DNA of 50,212 nucleotides from Candidatus Cloacimonadota bacterium (GTDB taxonomy: Bacteria > Cloacimonadota > Cloacimonadia > JGIOTU-2). Shown here piece by piece: positions 36,365 through 44,934 of the stretch. A program made the position numbers and the translations under genes. Positions within the stretch are counted from its first letter, which is position 1. Each line of letters starts with the position of its first letter. The DNA lies in the NCBI GenBank assembly GCA_018334695.1, contig JAGXLO010000008.1, positions 1 through 50,212 of the forward strand, in the 5' to 3' direction. Below the pieces are notes generated by a model that was not told where the DNA came from, made no database searches, and saw only the letters and a list, made by a program, of their open reading frames with translations.

Positions 36365-37032
36365 TGTCATCTAGAAAGATTGTTATTCTTTTAGGCCCAC
36401 CTGGAGCAGGTAAAGGAACTCAAGCTAAGATGGTTTCCGAAAAGCTCGAATTACCACATATCTCTACTGGAGATATACTAAGAAATGCAATTGATGCCGG
36501 TACGGAACTTGGCAAAAAAGCTAATAAATTCATGCACAAAGGTGAGTTGGTACCAGATGAGATTGTATTCGACATTCTTAAACAACGCTTACAAAGCGCT
36601 GACTGTTACCCGGGTGCTGTATTTGATGGTTTTCCGCGAAATAAAACTCAGGCAAAAGAATTTTTAGAATTAACCTATGTAAATGAGGCTTCAAGTATCA
36701 AAGCTGTTCTGATTGATCTGGACCATGAAGAGGTTGTTAAACGACTTTCAAACAGACGTTACTGCCCTAATTGTAATACAGTTTATAATTTAATTAATAA
36801 AAAGCCCGATAAGAAAATTGATGGTGATTATATTTGTGATAAATGTGGCACAAAATTGATAAAAAGAGATGATGATAAAGTAGATACTATTAAAAATCGA
36901 TTAAGAGTTTATGAAAAATCAACTGCACCAATCATTGACTTTTTCCAAAAAAAATCTATCTTTCTTACTGTTGATGGTGATCAAAATGTGCAAGCAGTTA
37001 ATCAACAAATAATGGAATTACTAAATAAATGA
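36364..37032 (+). CDS. adk: Adenylate kinase (zinc LID type)
   Basis: Adk (222 residues) interconverts ATP, ADP and AMP. P-loop GPPGAGKGTQ is at residues 11-20, the AMP site includes STGDILR, and FDGFPRNKTQA is the core motif (Arg in place). The LID carries four Cys (CPNC and CDKC), expected to bind zinc. One-base overlap with secY and 4-base overlap with map show tight coupling; secY-adk-map-infA is a common order. Confidence 0.98.
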   Translation: MSSRKIVILLGPPGAGKGTQAKMVSEKLELPHISTGDILRNAIDAGTELGKKANKFMHKGELVPDEIVFDILKQRLQSADCYPGAVFDGFPRNKTQAKEFLELTYVNEASSIKAVLIDLDHEEVVKRLSNRRYCPNCNTVYNLINKKPDKKIDGDYICDKCGTKLIKRDDDKVDTIKNRLRVYEKSTAPIIDFFQKKSIFLTVDGDQNVQAVNQQIMELLNK

Positions 37033-37796
37033 TATCAATAAAATCAGATAGCGAAATTAAATTCATGCGCGAGGCAAATAGAATCGTTTCGGCTGTGCTA
37101 GATAATTTAGCTGAAATGATAAAACCCGGTGTGAGTACCTGGGAGCTGAATGAAAAAGCTGAGGAAATTTTAAAAGATAACAATGCCAGAGCAGCTTTTT
37201 ATGGATTTACTACTGATGGTTTGCCGCCATTCAAGTATAATATCTGTGCTTCAGTTAATGATGAAATTGTGCATGGTTATTCTTCTAAAGAAAAAATTTT
37301 GCATGAAGGTGATATAATTGGTATTGATATCGGTGCAGAAAAAAATGGTTTTTTTGGTGATAGTGCAAGAACGTTCGCCGTTGGTCAAATAGATAAAAAG
37401 AGTGAAAAATTGATGAAAATTACCAGGCTTGCTCTGGAAAGAGCTATCGAAAAATGTATCAGTGGTAATCGCATAGGTGATTTGTCTGCGATTATTGAAG
37501 AAACAGCTAAAGAGAACGGTTTTTATGTAGCTGAAAATCTAACGGGACATGGAGTAGGAAGAGAACTGCATGAGCAACCTATAATATTTAACGTCGGAAA
37601 ACCGGGAACGGGTCCAAGATTGCGAGATGGAATGACTATTGCTATAGAACCGATGTTTAATATTGGTACTTCCGAGACTATAGAAAATGAATGGGTTTTT
37701 AGCACAGCTGATCACTCAAATTCAGCACATTTCGAGCATACTGTGTTAATTAAAGATGATAACCCAGAAATTTTGTCTAAGGAAGGAGTTGTGTAA
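37029..37796 (+). CDS. map: Methionine aminopeptidase type I
   Basis: MetAP (255 residues) removes N-terminal methionine from new proteins. Metal ligands can be read in order: Asp in [14 protein letters not shown] (two Asp of the pair), His in [10 protein letters not shown], Glu in AIEPMFNIG and Glu in HFEHTVLI. The substrate His is in NDEIVHGY. Length is typical of type I enzymes. Confidence 0.98.
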   Translation: MISIKSDSEIKFMREANRIVSAVLDNLAEMIKPGVSTWELNEKAEEILKDNNARAAFYGFTTDGLPPFKYNICASVNDEIVHGYSSKEKILHEGDIIGIDIGAEKNGFFGDSARTFAVGQIDKKSEKLMKITRLALERAIEKCISGNRIGDLSAIIEETAKENGFYVAENLTGHGVGRELHEQPIIFNVGKPGTGPRLRDGMTIAIEPMFNIGTSETIENEWVFSTADHSNSAHFEHTVLIKDDNPEILSKEGVV

Positions 37797-38014
37797 TGTC
37801 TAAAGGAAGTGTAATTGAAGTGGAAGGCGTTGTGGAAGAAGCTCTGCCTGGAACTAAGTTTAAGGTTAAACTGGAAAATGGGCATACGGTTTTAGCTCAT
37901 ATTTCAGGTAAAATGAGAATGAATTATATTAGAATTTTAGTTGGAGATAAAGTTAAACTTGAATTGTCTCCCTATGACCTATCAAAAGGTCGCATTGTGT
38001 ATCGTTATAAATAA
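37796..38014 (+). CDS. infA: Translation initiation factor IF-1
   Basis: IF-1 (72 residues) binds the 30S A site during initiation. OB-fold sequence: [38 protein letters not shown] and the ending [11 protein letters not shown]. Its start overlaps the map stop by one base, and rpmJ follows by 17 bp. Confidence 0.98.
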   Translation: MSKGSVIEVEGVVEEALPGTKFKVKLENGHTVLAHISGKMRMNYIRILVGDKVKLELSPYDLSKGRIVYRYK

Positions 38015-38031
38015 TTTGTTTTGAGGTTATA

Positions 38032-38145
38032 ATGAAAGTGAAATCATCTGTAAAAAAGCGTTGTAAAGATTGCAAAATCGTGAAACGCCATGGAAAAATA
38101 TATGTTATTTGTAAAAACCCAAATCATAAACAGAGACAGGGTTAA
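38032..38145 (+). CDS. rpmJ: 50S ribosomal protein L36 (zinc-binding form)
   Basis: A 37-residue protein: [19 protein letters not shown], then a Cys27 and His32. Cys11, Cys14, Cys27 and His32 match the zinc ligands of L36. TTGAGG precedes the ATG, and its place between infA and rpsM is standard. Confidence 0.97.
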   Translation: MKVKSSVKKRCKDCKIVKRHGKIYVICKNPNHKQRQG

Positions 38146-38162
38146 AACAAAGGAGGATTAAG

Positions 38163-38525
38163 TTGGCTAGAATAGCTGGAGTAAATTTACCGAATGATAA
38201 AAGAATAGAGATTGCCCTAACTTATATTTTTGGTATAGGAAGAAGTCGTTCTGACGAAATTTTGGAACAAGCTGATATTGATAAAAATATAAGGACTAAA
38301 GATTTATCTACTGAAAAGATCAGTAAACTCAGAGATATAATCGATGAAAAATATACCATAGAAGGTGATCTACGTAAAGAAATTAATACAAATATAGATA
38401 GATTAAAAGAAATTGGTTGTTATAGAGGTCTGCGTCACCGTGTTGGTCTTCCTTGTCATGGGCAAAAGACACATTCAAACGCCCGTACTAAAAAGGGACC
38501 ACGCTCAGGACGTATCATAAGATAG
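38163..38525 (+). CDS. rpsM: 30S ribosomal protein S13
   Basis: S13 (120 residues) forms inter-subunit bridges and contacts P-site tRNA. The start codon is TTG at 38163, chosen because AAGGAGG lies just upstream and the product begins [20 protein letters not shown]. The ending [20 protein letters not shown] is close to the usual GLPVRGQRTxTNARTRKG. Confidence 0.97.
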   Translation: MARIAGVNLPNDKRIEIALTYIFGIGRSRSDEILEQADIDKNIRTKDLSTEKISKLRDIIDEKYTIEGDLRKEINTNIDRLKEIGCYRGLRHRVGLPCHGQKTHSNARTKKGPRSGRIIR

Positions 38526-38541
38526 AAGGTAGGAGTTCTAA

Positions 38542-38943
38542 ATGGCAAAGAAAAGAAAAAATAAAGCTAGAAAAAAGAAAAGAAAAGTCAAATTACAAGA
38601 AAGTGAAGGCATTGTTCATATCAAAGCATCATTCAATAATACTATTGTGACTATAACTGATATGAAAGGCAATGTTATTGCTTGGGCTAGTGGTGGCAAA
38701 ATTGGCTACAAAGGTAGTAGGAAAAGCACATCATATGCCGCTAAGTTGACTTCTACTGAAGTTGCGAAAGATGTCTTGAATATGGGATTAAAAAAGGTTC
38801 ACATCGAACTGAAAGGTCCCGGATCTGGCAGAGATTCTGCTGTTCGTTCTATTCAAGCTGCCGGTTTGGAAGTTTTGTCAATAACCGATATTACTCCCAT
38901 TCCGCATAATGGCTGCAGACCACCAAAAAAGAGAAGAATTTAA
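38542..38943 (+). CDS. rpsK: 30S ribosomal protein S11
   Basis: S11 (133 residues) is a platform protein near the Shine-Dalgarno helix. Blocks: GIVHIKASFNNTIVTITD, YAAKLTSTEVAKDVLNMGLK and the ending ITDITPIPHNGCRPPKKRRI. Its N-terminus is lysine-rich. Standard length and position. Confidence 0.98.
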   Translation: MAKKRKNKARKKKRKVKLQESEGIVHIKASFNNTIVTITDMKGNVIAWASGGKIGYKGSRKSTSYAAKLTSTEVAKDVLNMGLKKVHIELKGPGSGRDSAVRSIQAAGLEVLSITDITPIPHNGCRPPKKRRI

Positions 38944-38955
38944 GAGGTAATATAA

Positions 38956-39585
38956 ATGGGTAGATATTTAGGACCAAAGTGTAAACTGTGCAGAAGAGAA
39001 GGAACTAAACTATTTTTAAAAGGATCAAGATGTTATTCCAAAAAATGTAGCCTGGAACGAAAAAATTATCCACCAGGACAAAAGAGTAAACGTTATAGAT
39101 CCAAACAAAGTGATTATGCAATCCATCTTCGTGAAAAACAAAAAACCAAACGAACGTATGGTCTATTGGAAAAGCAATTTAAAAATTTCTTTAAAAAAGC
39201 AGAAGATCTGCCTGGTGTAACAGGTGAAAATCTTTTGAGATTGTTAGAAACTCGCTTGGATAATATAATCTTTAGAATGGGTTATGCTCCTTCCCGAAAT
39301 GCTGCAAGACATCTAGTAAATCACGGACATATATTAGTCGATGGCAAAAAAGTTGATATACCTTCTTATGTAGTATCAGAGGGACAAACAGTTGAAATAG
39401 ATAAAAAAAGCAGACAAATACCGATAATTCAAGAGGCTATGGAATCTCATAAGTCTCTGGATCAATTTAGCTGGCTGCAAGTAAATCCTGCTAATTTTAA
39501 AGGAGTTATAAAAAGCATGCCTACTGAAGAGCAATTGCCACAAGATGTAGATGTTCGTTTAATCGTAGAGTTCTATTCTAAATAA
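38956..39585 (+). CDS. rpsD: 30S ribosomal protein S4 (zinc-binding form)
   Basis: S4 (209 residues) starts 30S assembly and, in some bacteria, represses the alpha operon. An N-terminal zinc motif is present: Cys9, Cys12, Cys26 and Cys31. The S4 RNA-binding domain contains RLDNIIFRMGYAPSRNAARH and VNHGHILVDGKKVDIPSY. It lies between rpsK and rpoA as usual. Confidence 0.98.
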   Translation: MGRYLGPKCKLCRREGTKLFLKGSRCYSKKCSLERKNYPPGQKSKRYRSKQSDYAIHLREKQKTKRTYGLLEKQFKNFFKKAEDLPGVTGENLLRLLETRLDNIIFRMGYAPSRNAARHLVNHGHILVDGKKVDIPSYVVSEGQTVEIDKKSRQIPIIQEAMESHKSLDQFSWLQVNPANFKGVIKSMPTEEQLPQDVDVRLIVEFYSK

Positions 39586-39597
39586 TTAGGAGATTTT

Positions 39598-40614
39598 ATG
39601 AAGCCAATTGAACCGATTCAATTACCAACATATATAGAAGAAAACGAAAAAGTAGCAACCAATACTTTTGGAGAATTTACTATAGGTCCTTTTGAACCGG
39701 GATTTGGAACTACTGTTGCTAATTCATTACGTAGAGTTCTCCTGTCATCTATCCAGGGTGGCGCAGTCCGTTTTATCAAAATAGAAGGGCTCAATCATCA
39801 ATATCAGGCGATTCCCGGAGTGAAAGAAGATTATATAGAATTGATACTTAATTTGAAAGACCTGGTTCTTAAAATTGATTCGACAAAAGAAGAAAAAATT
39901 GAACTAAAGGCAAAAGGTCCTGGCGTTGTAAAAGCAGGCGATATTTCTACTCCCAAAATTATTGAAGTTGTTAATAAAGATCTTTATTTAATGGAAATAA
40001 CTGAAGAGAAAGAATTATTTGTAGAACTCTGGGTAGGAAATGGAATTGGTTATGTTAGAGAAGAAGAACACGATGCAGAAGATAGAGCCGCAGGTGTTAT
40101 TCCAGTTGACTCAATTTACTCTCCAATACAAAAAGTTAATTATAAAATTGGTGCTGAACGAGTAGATAAGAAAATAGATTATGATAAGGTTATATTAGAA
40201 ATTAACACAGATGGCAGTGTCTCTCCTGAGACAGCTCTTAACCTGGCGGCTAAGTTATTAAAGGACAGCTATAAAGCGATCATGGAATTTGAAAAAGAAC
40301 CAGAATATGTTGAAAGAGAAGAAATTGATCCTGAGTTAAAGAGCCTAAAAAAACTTATGAAGATGAGTGTTGATGAACTGGAATTGAGTGTACGTTGTAG
40401 TAATTGTATGGCTGCAGCAAAGATTGATACAGTTAAGGAATTGATTGCCCTAACCGAAGATAATCTATTACATTTGCGTAATTTTGGTAAAAAGTCATTG
40501 GATGAAGTTAAAAAAGTATTAGAAAGATATGGCCTTAAATTGGGCACTGACGTATCTGAAATTGATGAGAAGCTGGCAAAATTAAAAGAAATTGAGGAAA
40601 GAAATGAGGCATAG
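39598..40614 (+). CDS. rpoA: RNA polymerase alpha subunit
   Basis: RpoA (338 residues) nucleates polymerase assembly and contacts promoter UP elements and activators. The N-terminal dimerisation domain shows GPFEPGFGTTVANSLRRVLL. The C-terminal domain (about 255-320) shows LELSVRCSNCMAAAKIDTVK and LRNFGKKSLDEVKKVLERYG. Its last codons overlap the rplQ start by 11 bases. Confidence 0.98.
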   Translation: MKPIEPIQLPTYIEENEKVATNTFGEFTIGPFEPGFGTTVANSLRRVLLSSIQGGAVRFIKIEGLNHQYQAIPGVKEDYIELILNLKDLVLKIDSTKEEKIELKAKGPGVVKAGDISTPKIIEVVNKDLYLMEITEEKELFVELWVGNGIGYVREEEHDAEDRAAGVIPVDSIYSPIQKVNYKIGAERVDKKIDYDKVILEINTDGSVSPETALNLAAKLLKDSYKAIMEFEKEPEYVEREEIDPELKSLKKLMKMSVDELELSVRCSNCMAAAKIDTVKELIALTEDNLLHLRNFGKKSLDEVKKVLERYGLKLGTDVSEIDEKLAKLKEIEERNEA

Positions 40615-40981
40615 AAAAAAAGGTACAACCAATTTTGGCAGAAGAAAAAGCCACAAAGTAGCAATGCTGAATAATTTGGCATCAAGCTTAATAAAACATA
40701 ATAGAATAAAAACTACTCATAAAAAAGCTAAAGAAGTTAGTAAGATCGCAGATAGATTAATTACTCTTGGTAAGAAAGAAACTTTACATGCGAGAAGACA
40801 AGCAAAAAAAATTGTAAAGCACAAAAAGTTATTGCAGAAGTTGTTTGATGAAATCGCTCCAAATTTTAAAAATAGAGATGGTGGCTATACAAGAGTAATA
40901 AAATTGGGTTTTAGACGTGGAGATGCCGCTCCTATTTCGATTGTAGAGTTTGTAGAAGAAGAGCTTGATAAATCAGAATAG
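40604..40981 (+). CDS. rplQ: 50S ribosomal protein L17
   Basis: L17 (125 residues). I start at ATG 40604 (MRHRKKGTTNFGRRKSHKVA), matching the universal MRH start and preceded by GAGGAAAG; an earlier in-frame codon adds four residues and is unlikely. LASSLIKHNRIKTTHKKAKE and YTRVIKLGFRRGDAAPISIV are diagnostic. It overlaps rpoA and is the last gene of the ribosomal superoperon. Confidence 0.97.
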   Translation: MRHRKKGTTNFGRRKSHKVAMLNNLASSLIKHNRIKTTHKKAKEVSKIADRLITLGKKETLHARRQAKKIVKHKKLLQKLFDEIAPNFKNRDGGYTRVIKLGFRRGDAAPISIVEFVEEELDKSE

Positions 40982-40997
40982 AAAATGCTTAAAAAGG

Positions 40998-41027
40998 TTG
41001 ACATAAATTATAAGTCTAATTGATTAT
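40998..41027 (+). promoter_or_regulatory. Putative promoter for a short RNA downstream of rplQ
   Basis: A perfect TTGACA at 40998-41003 is followed after 18 bp by GATTAT (4 of 6 consensus) at 41022-41027. This predicts a start near 41034, just upstream of the structured segment and independent of the ribosomal operon. Confidence 0.5.
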
Positions 41028-41033
41028 GGCATT

Positions 41034-41130
41034 AGAAAGATTTTTTTAAGGAGTTTCCCCCTTAAGCGGTTGAAACACCGCATATAAGACCTCCTCAGCA
41101 CAGGTGGCCTCCCCTCTGCCTGTGCTTTTT
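41034..41130 (+). ncRNA. Candidate C-rich structured small RNA (about 95 nt)
   Basis: No ORF explains this block, which is much richer in G and C than its flanks. Two foldings are visible. In one, TTAAGG (41046-41051) pairs with CCTTAA (41060-41065) and GCGGT (41066-41070) with ACCGC (41077-41081). In the other, AGGAG (41049-41053) pairs with CTCCT (41091-41095), enclosing CTTA/TAAG and the same GCGGT/ACCGC hairpin as one long imperfect stem. C-rich unpaired segments occur in the first loop or internal loop (TTTCCC), in ACCTCCTC at 41089-41096 (a perfect match to the 16S anti-Shine-Dalgarno core) and in the terminator loop (CCTCCCCTCT). It matches no RNA family I can name. The alternative is the 3' untranslated end of the ribosomal operon. 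Confidence 0.5.
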
Positions 41131-41138
41131 ATTATTTA
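41097..41138 (+). terminator. Intrinsic terminator
   Basis: AGCACAGG (41097-41104) pairs perfectly with CCTGTGCT (41119-41126) around a 14-nt C-rich loop, followed by TTTTT and an AT-rich tail. It would end both the candidate small RNA and any read-through from rplQ. Confidence 0.85.
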
Positions 41139-41199
41139 CCAATTTTTTGTTTAAAATATTTTACTGCAAAAAAAACATTATTAAAAAATCAACATATTC

Positions 41200-41227
41200 T
41201 TGACACGTTTATTAAAAATTCTAGAAT
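41200..41227 (+). promoter_or_regulatory. Strong sigma70-type promoter of the small exported protein gene
   Basis: TTGACA at 41200-41205, 16-bp spacer, then TAGAAT (5 of 6 consensus) at 41222-41227. It is 29 bp before the ATG at 41256 and lies just after a terminator, defining a separate transcription unit. Confidence 0.7.
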
Positions 41228-41255
41228 TTAACAAAAATCCAAGGATAATTATTAA

Positions 41256-41537
41256 ATGATTAAAAAAATATTCTTTGTTGCTTTTTTATTCATGATTGTT
41301 GCTCAGTTGTCTTTTGCAGACGGATTTAATAGTGCAGAAGGAACTGAGAGTGAAACTAAATCTGATACTTACATTTCTGAACTTATTAATTATCTATTCT
41401 CTCTTAAGTTTGATATAGAAAATGGTTCTTCCAAGAGTGACCCTGAGATCAATGATGAAGTTGTCCACAGACGCGGACATAGAATTAGAAGAAAAATTGA
41501 TGATGATAAAAAAGAAATTGACGACAATCATAAATAG
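41256..41537 (+). CDS. Small exported protein of unknown function
   Basis: A 93-residue protein with a clear Sec signal peptide: MIKKIFFVAFLFMIVAQLSFA, given here as MIKKIFFVAFLF and MIVAQLSFA, with cleavage expected before Asp-Gly at about residue 22. The mature part of about 72 residues is polar, starts Glu/Ser/Thr-rich, has one hydrophobic patch (ELINYLFSLKF) and ends in alternating basic and acidic clusters (HRRGHRIRRKIDDDKKEIDD). I do not recognise a family, and there are no cysteines. It has its own near-consensus promoter. AAGGA lies 11 bases before ATG. Confidence 0.75.
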   Translation: MIKKIFFVAFLFMIVAQLSFADGFNSAEGTESETKSDTYISELINYLFSLKFDIENGSSKSDPEINDEVVHRRGHRIRRKIDDDKKEIDDNHK

Positions 41538-41849
41538 GCACTGCAACAAATATTAGTTAGTTTTTATTACTTCAATAGTTTTTTTTAAATCAAACACGGA
41601 ATTATTATGTTGTCTGAGGAGTACAAAGATTCTTAAATTTTTTTTGTTCATAAATATCTTATGAAAAATACATTTCCAACTTTCAGTAAAATTTCAACAA
41701 AACTAAAATTTCAGTATTTTAAGTAATTTCTGCTAAAAATAATTTATCCATGCAACCAAAAATAATTAATGAGTCTTACATAAAATCGAAAAAGGATAAG
41801 CTGGAATATTACCGTAGAATTAACATTTAAAGAGAGTTTTGAGGAATTA
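41538..41849 (+). other. Intergenic region and probable metK leader
   Basis: About 310 very AT-rich bases. I looked for a SAM riboswitch in front of metK and see no matching conserved core or stable multi-helix fold. No terminator or convincing promoter is visible, and short frames lack ribosome binding sites. Confidence 0.45.
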
Positions 41850-43019
41850 ATGATGAAAAAAAATATTGAACTATTTACATCGGAATCAGTTACAGAAGGT
41901 CATCCCGATAAAATATGTGACCAGATTAGTGATGCAGTACTTGATGAATGTTTAAGACAGGACTCTAACTCACGCACAGCTGTTGAGACAGCTGCAAAAA
42001 ACGGTACAATATGGGTATTTGGAGAAATCACTACCAAAGGTTTTGTTGATGTTGATAAAGTTACAAGAAATGTATTAAAAAAAATTGGCTATTCAACTAC
42101 AGAATTTGGTATTGATTATGAGAGTTGTGGAGTCATGTCTAGTATTGTTCCCCAGTCCCAAGATATAAGTATTGGAGTTGACTCCAGAAAAGGAGACCAA
42201 AAAGAGCAGGGTGCCGGAGATCAAGGAATGATGTTTGGATATGCCTGTAACGAGACTCCTGAATTCATGCCTATGCCAATAATTTTTGCACATAAATTAA
42301 CTAAGAGATTGACTGATGTGAGAAAAAGTGGTATATTATCCAATCTGGGACCAGATGGGAAAGCACAGATCACTGTAGAGTATGTAAAAGGAAAACCAAA
42401 AGGAATCCATACAGTAGTCGTTTCTTCCCAACACATAAATGAAAACAAATATAGCGAAAATGAATTAAGAACGGATATCAAGAAAGAAGTTATCAAACCT
42501 GTTCTTAAAGATATGTGGAATGAAAATATACAAATATTTATTAATCCAACTGGTAAATTCGTAATTGGTGGACCACAGGCTGATGCCGGCTTAACCGGAA
42601 GAAAAATTATAGTAGATACTTACGGTGGAATGGGACGTCATGGTGGAGGAGCATTTTCCGGAAAAGATCCATCTAAAGTAGATAGAAGTGCAACTTATGC
42701 CATGCGTTATATTGCAAAAAATATCGTAGCAGCAGGTTTAGCCGATATATTTGAAGTTCAAATATCTTACTCGATAGGTGTAGCACAACCTCTAAGCTTA
42801 TGGGTCAATAGCTTTGGTACCGGTAAAATTTCTAATGATAAATTAATTGAGATAATTAAAAAACACTTTCCACTTAAACCGGCTGACATTATTTCTGAAC
42901 TTGATTTAAAACGACCCATTTATGAGAAAACCGCTACTTATGGACATTTTGGCAGGAATGATAAAGATTTTACCTGGGAAAAATTGGATAAAGTTGGCAT
43001 ACTAAATAAATACTTATAA
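41850..43019 (+). CDS. metK: S-adenosylmethionine synthetase
   Basis: MetK (389 residues) makes S-adenosylmethionine from methionine and ATP. Motifs: [20 protein letters not shown] at the N-terminus, [12 protein letters not shown], and the phosphate-binding [17 protein letters not shown]. Two adjacent ATG codons (41850, 41853) could start it; GAGG is at slightly better distance from the second. SAM made here serves methyltransferases such as RsmD. No linked methionine gene is seen. Confidence 0.97.
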   Translation: MMKKNIELFTSESVTEGHPDKICDQISDAVLDECLRQDSNSRTAVETAAKNGTIWVFGEITTKGFVDVDKVTRNVLKKIGYSTTEFGIDYESCGVMSSIVPQSQDISIGVDSRKGDQKEQGAGDQGMMFGYACNETPEFMPMPIIFAHKLTKRLTDVRKSGILSNLGPDGKAQITVEYVKGKPKGIHTVVVSSQHINENKYSENELRTDIKKEVIKPVLKDMWNENIQIFINPTGKFVIGGPQADAGLTGRKIIVDTYGGMGRHGGGAFSGKDPSKVDRSATYAMRYIAKNIVAAGLADIFEVQISYSIGVAQPLSLWVNSFGTGKISNDKLIEIIKKHFPLKPADIISELDLKRPIYEKTATYGHFGRNDKDFTWEKLDKVGILNKYL

Positions 43020-43032
43020 GTTGGTGATTATT

Positions 43033-43785
43033 ATGACAAAACATATTTCTGATTCTGCTAAGATAGGCCAAAATACTAAAATTGGTTTTAATACTATTGT
43101 AGAAGAAAATGTTGAAATCGGAGAAAATTGCTTAATCGGACATAATGTTATTATCCATAATGGTTCGAAAATTGGCAATGCAGTTAGAATAGACGATAAT
43201 ACAATAATTGGTAAAAATCCTCTATTTTCTCCCCGTAGCATCTTTAAGGCAGATAAATTTGAACCTGCTAATATTGATGATGACTGTTTGATAGGTGCTA
43301 ATGTTGTTATTTATATTGGTTGTACTATTGGTAAAAAAAACCTAATAGCAGATATGTCAACTATAAGAGAGAATGTATCAATCGGAAATTTAAATATTAT
43401 CGGAAGAAACGTGGCAATCGAAAATTTTGTTGAAATCGGGAACAGAAATAAATTTGAAACCAATGTTTATATAACTGCCTATTCCAAAATCGAGGATTAT
43501 TGTTTTATTGCTCCTGCAGTTGCAACAAGCAATGATAATTATATGGGAAGGGATAAAGAACGATATCAACACTTCCAAGGTATAACGATTAAAAGAGGAG
43601 GACGAATTGGAGTTAATGCCACTATACTGCCCGGTAAAACAATTGAGCAGGATGGAATGGTTGCGGCAGGTTCTGTTGTAACAAAAGATGTTCCTAAAGA
43701 AAAAATAGTCCTTGGTTCACCAGCCCGAGAGTTTGGTAAAGTGAATGATAAACAACTTTTAAAAAATAATCTTGATAAAGAATAA
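43033..43785 (+). CDS. Left-handed beta-helix (hexapeptide) N-acyltransferase
   Basis: A 250-residue protein made largely of hexapeptide repeats (IGENCLIGHNVIIHNGSKIG, IGANVVIYIGCTIG), which fold into a trimeric left-handed beta-helix. The block FIAPAVATSNDNYMG and the ending ILPGKTIEQDGMVAAGSVVTK followed by DVP resemble WbpD/WlbB-type UDP-amino-sugar acetyltransferases. I start at ATG 43033 rather than the upstream TTG. The aminotransferase just downstream supports a role in acetylating a 3- or 4-amino sugar on UDP. LpxA/LpxD-like acyl transfer is a less likely alternative. Confidence 0.85.
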   Translation: MTKHISDSAKIGQNTKIGFNTIVEENVEIGENCLIGHNVIIHNGSKIGNAVRIDDNTIIGKNPLFSPRSIFKADKFEPANIDDDCLIGANVVIYIGCTIGKKNLIADMSTIRENVSIGNLNIIGRNVAIENFVEIGNRNKFETNVYITAYSKIEDYCFIAPAVATSNDNYMGRDKERYQHFQGITIKRGGRIGVNATILPGKTIEQDGMVAAGSVVTKDVPKEKIVLGSPAREFGKVNDKQLLKNNLDKE

Positions 43786-43804
43786 ATAGAAACAAGAGGA
43801 TATT

Positions 43805-44902
43805 ATGAAAGTACCAATGTTAGATTTGGATGCACAATATGAGCCCATCAAAGATGAAATTTTTGAAGCCTTCCGTGAAGTTTTTGCCACAAAAAGATTT
43901 ATTGGAGGTCCCAAGATAGAAGAACTTGAAGAACAAATAGCAAATTACTGTGATTGCAAATATGCTATTGGTGTATCTTCTGGTACGGATTCGCTACTTG
44001 TATCGTTAATGGCTTTGAATATTGGAGTTGGCGATGAAGTAATAACTACTCCTTTTACTTTTTTTGCTACGGCTGGATCAATTTACAGGGTAGGAGCCAA
44101 ACCGGTTTTCGTCGATATCGAACCGAATACATATAACATCAATGCAGATATGATTGAGGATGCCATAACTGAAAAAACAAAAGCTATAATGCCGGTACAT
44201 CTTTTTGGACAAATGTGTGATATGGATAAGATAAATAAAATTGCAGAAAAGCACGATTTGCATGTAATTGAGGACGCAGCCCAAGCAATAGGAGCTGAAC
44301 AAAATGGAAAAAGAGCTGGTTCTCTAGGAGATGTTGGCTGTTTTTCTTTCTTCCCAAGTAAAAATTTAGGTTGCGCTGGAGATGGAGGAATTGCTACCAC
44401 TAATAATCAAGAATTAGCAGAAAAAATAAGAATTTTGAGAAATCACGGTAGTAAACCCAAGTATCACCATAAAATAATTGGGGGAAATTTCAGACTTGAT
44501 GCAATTCAAGCAGCTATACTCCTTAAAAAATTACCTTTATTAGAAGAGTGGCACCAACAAAGACAAAATAATGCAGAATACTATGATACAAATTTATCCG
44601 AAGCTGTAAAAACTCCTATGGTGAAATCAGGAAATCGTATGATTTATAATCAATATACATTATGGCTAGACAATCGTGATGAAGTCCAAAAAGCTCTTAA
44701 TGAATCTAACATTGGTAATGCTATTTATTACCCAATTCCGTTACACCTACAGGAATGTTTTTCCTATTTGAATTATAAAAAAGAAGATTTTCCCGTAGCA
44801 GAAGATGCCGCAGGACATGTTCTATCTATTCCTGTCTATAGCGAATTAAATAAAAAACAACAAGATTACATCATTTCTACGATAAAAAATTGTATTTCTT
44901 GA
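43805..44902 (+). CDS. DegT/DnrJ/EryC1/StrS family PLP sugar aminotransferase
   Basis: A 365-residue aminotransferase that adds an amino group to a keto-sugar nucleotide. It starts VPMLDLDAQYEPIKDEI and has GVSSGTDSLLVSLMALNIGV, TTPFTFFATAGSI, the cofactor Asp block VIEDAAQAIGAE, and FSFFPSKNLGCAGDGG, whose Lys should form the Schiff base with PLP. This matches WbpE/WlbC-like enzymes, which act with an acetyltransferase like the one 20 bp upstream. The oxidoreductase that would make the keto-sugar is not in view. AAGAGGA precedes ATG. Confidence 0.92.
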   Translation: MKVPMLDLDAQYEPIKDEIFEAFREVFATKRFIGGPKIEELEEQIANYCDCKYAIGVSSGTDSLLVSLMALNIGVGDEVITTPFTFFATAGSIYRVGAKPVFVDIEPNTYNINADMIEDAITEKTKAIMPVHLFGQMCDMDKINKIAEKHDLHVIEDAAQAIGAEQNGKRAGSLGDVGCFSFFPSKNLGCAGDGGIATTNNQELAEKIRILRNHGSKPKYHHKIIGGNFRLDAIQAAILLKKLPLLEEWHQQRQNNAEYYDTNLSEAVKTPMVKSGNRMIYNQYTLWLDNRDEVQKALNESNIGNAIYYPIPLHLQECFSYLNYKKEDFPVAEDAAGHVLSIPVYSELNKKQQDYIISTIKNCIS

Positions 44903-44924
44903 CATAATATGAATAGCTTATAAT
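44899..44924 (+). promoter_or_regulatory. Putative ssb promoter
   Basis: A perfect TATAAT at 44919-44924 is present. Upstream, TTGACA (44899-44904) overlaps the aminotransferase stop codon but at a short 14-bp spacing; a 17-bp spacing would instead use TTCTTG. Transcription would begin near 44931. Confidence 0.5.
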
Positions 44925-44934
44925 GTATCCTCAG

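Noticed and set aside
41034..41130. Signal recognition particle RNA (4.5S) for the structured RNA
   Set aside because: The size fits, but the conserved GGUCAGG...GGAAGGAAGCAGCC-type apical domain is absent.
41538..41849. SAM riboswitch upstream of metK
   Set aside because: The leader is too AT-rich and shows none of the conserved core sequences or stable helices of known SAM riboswitches.
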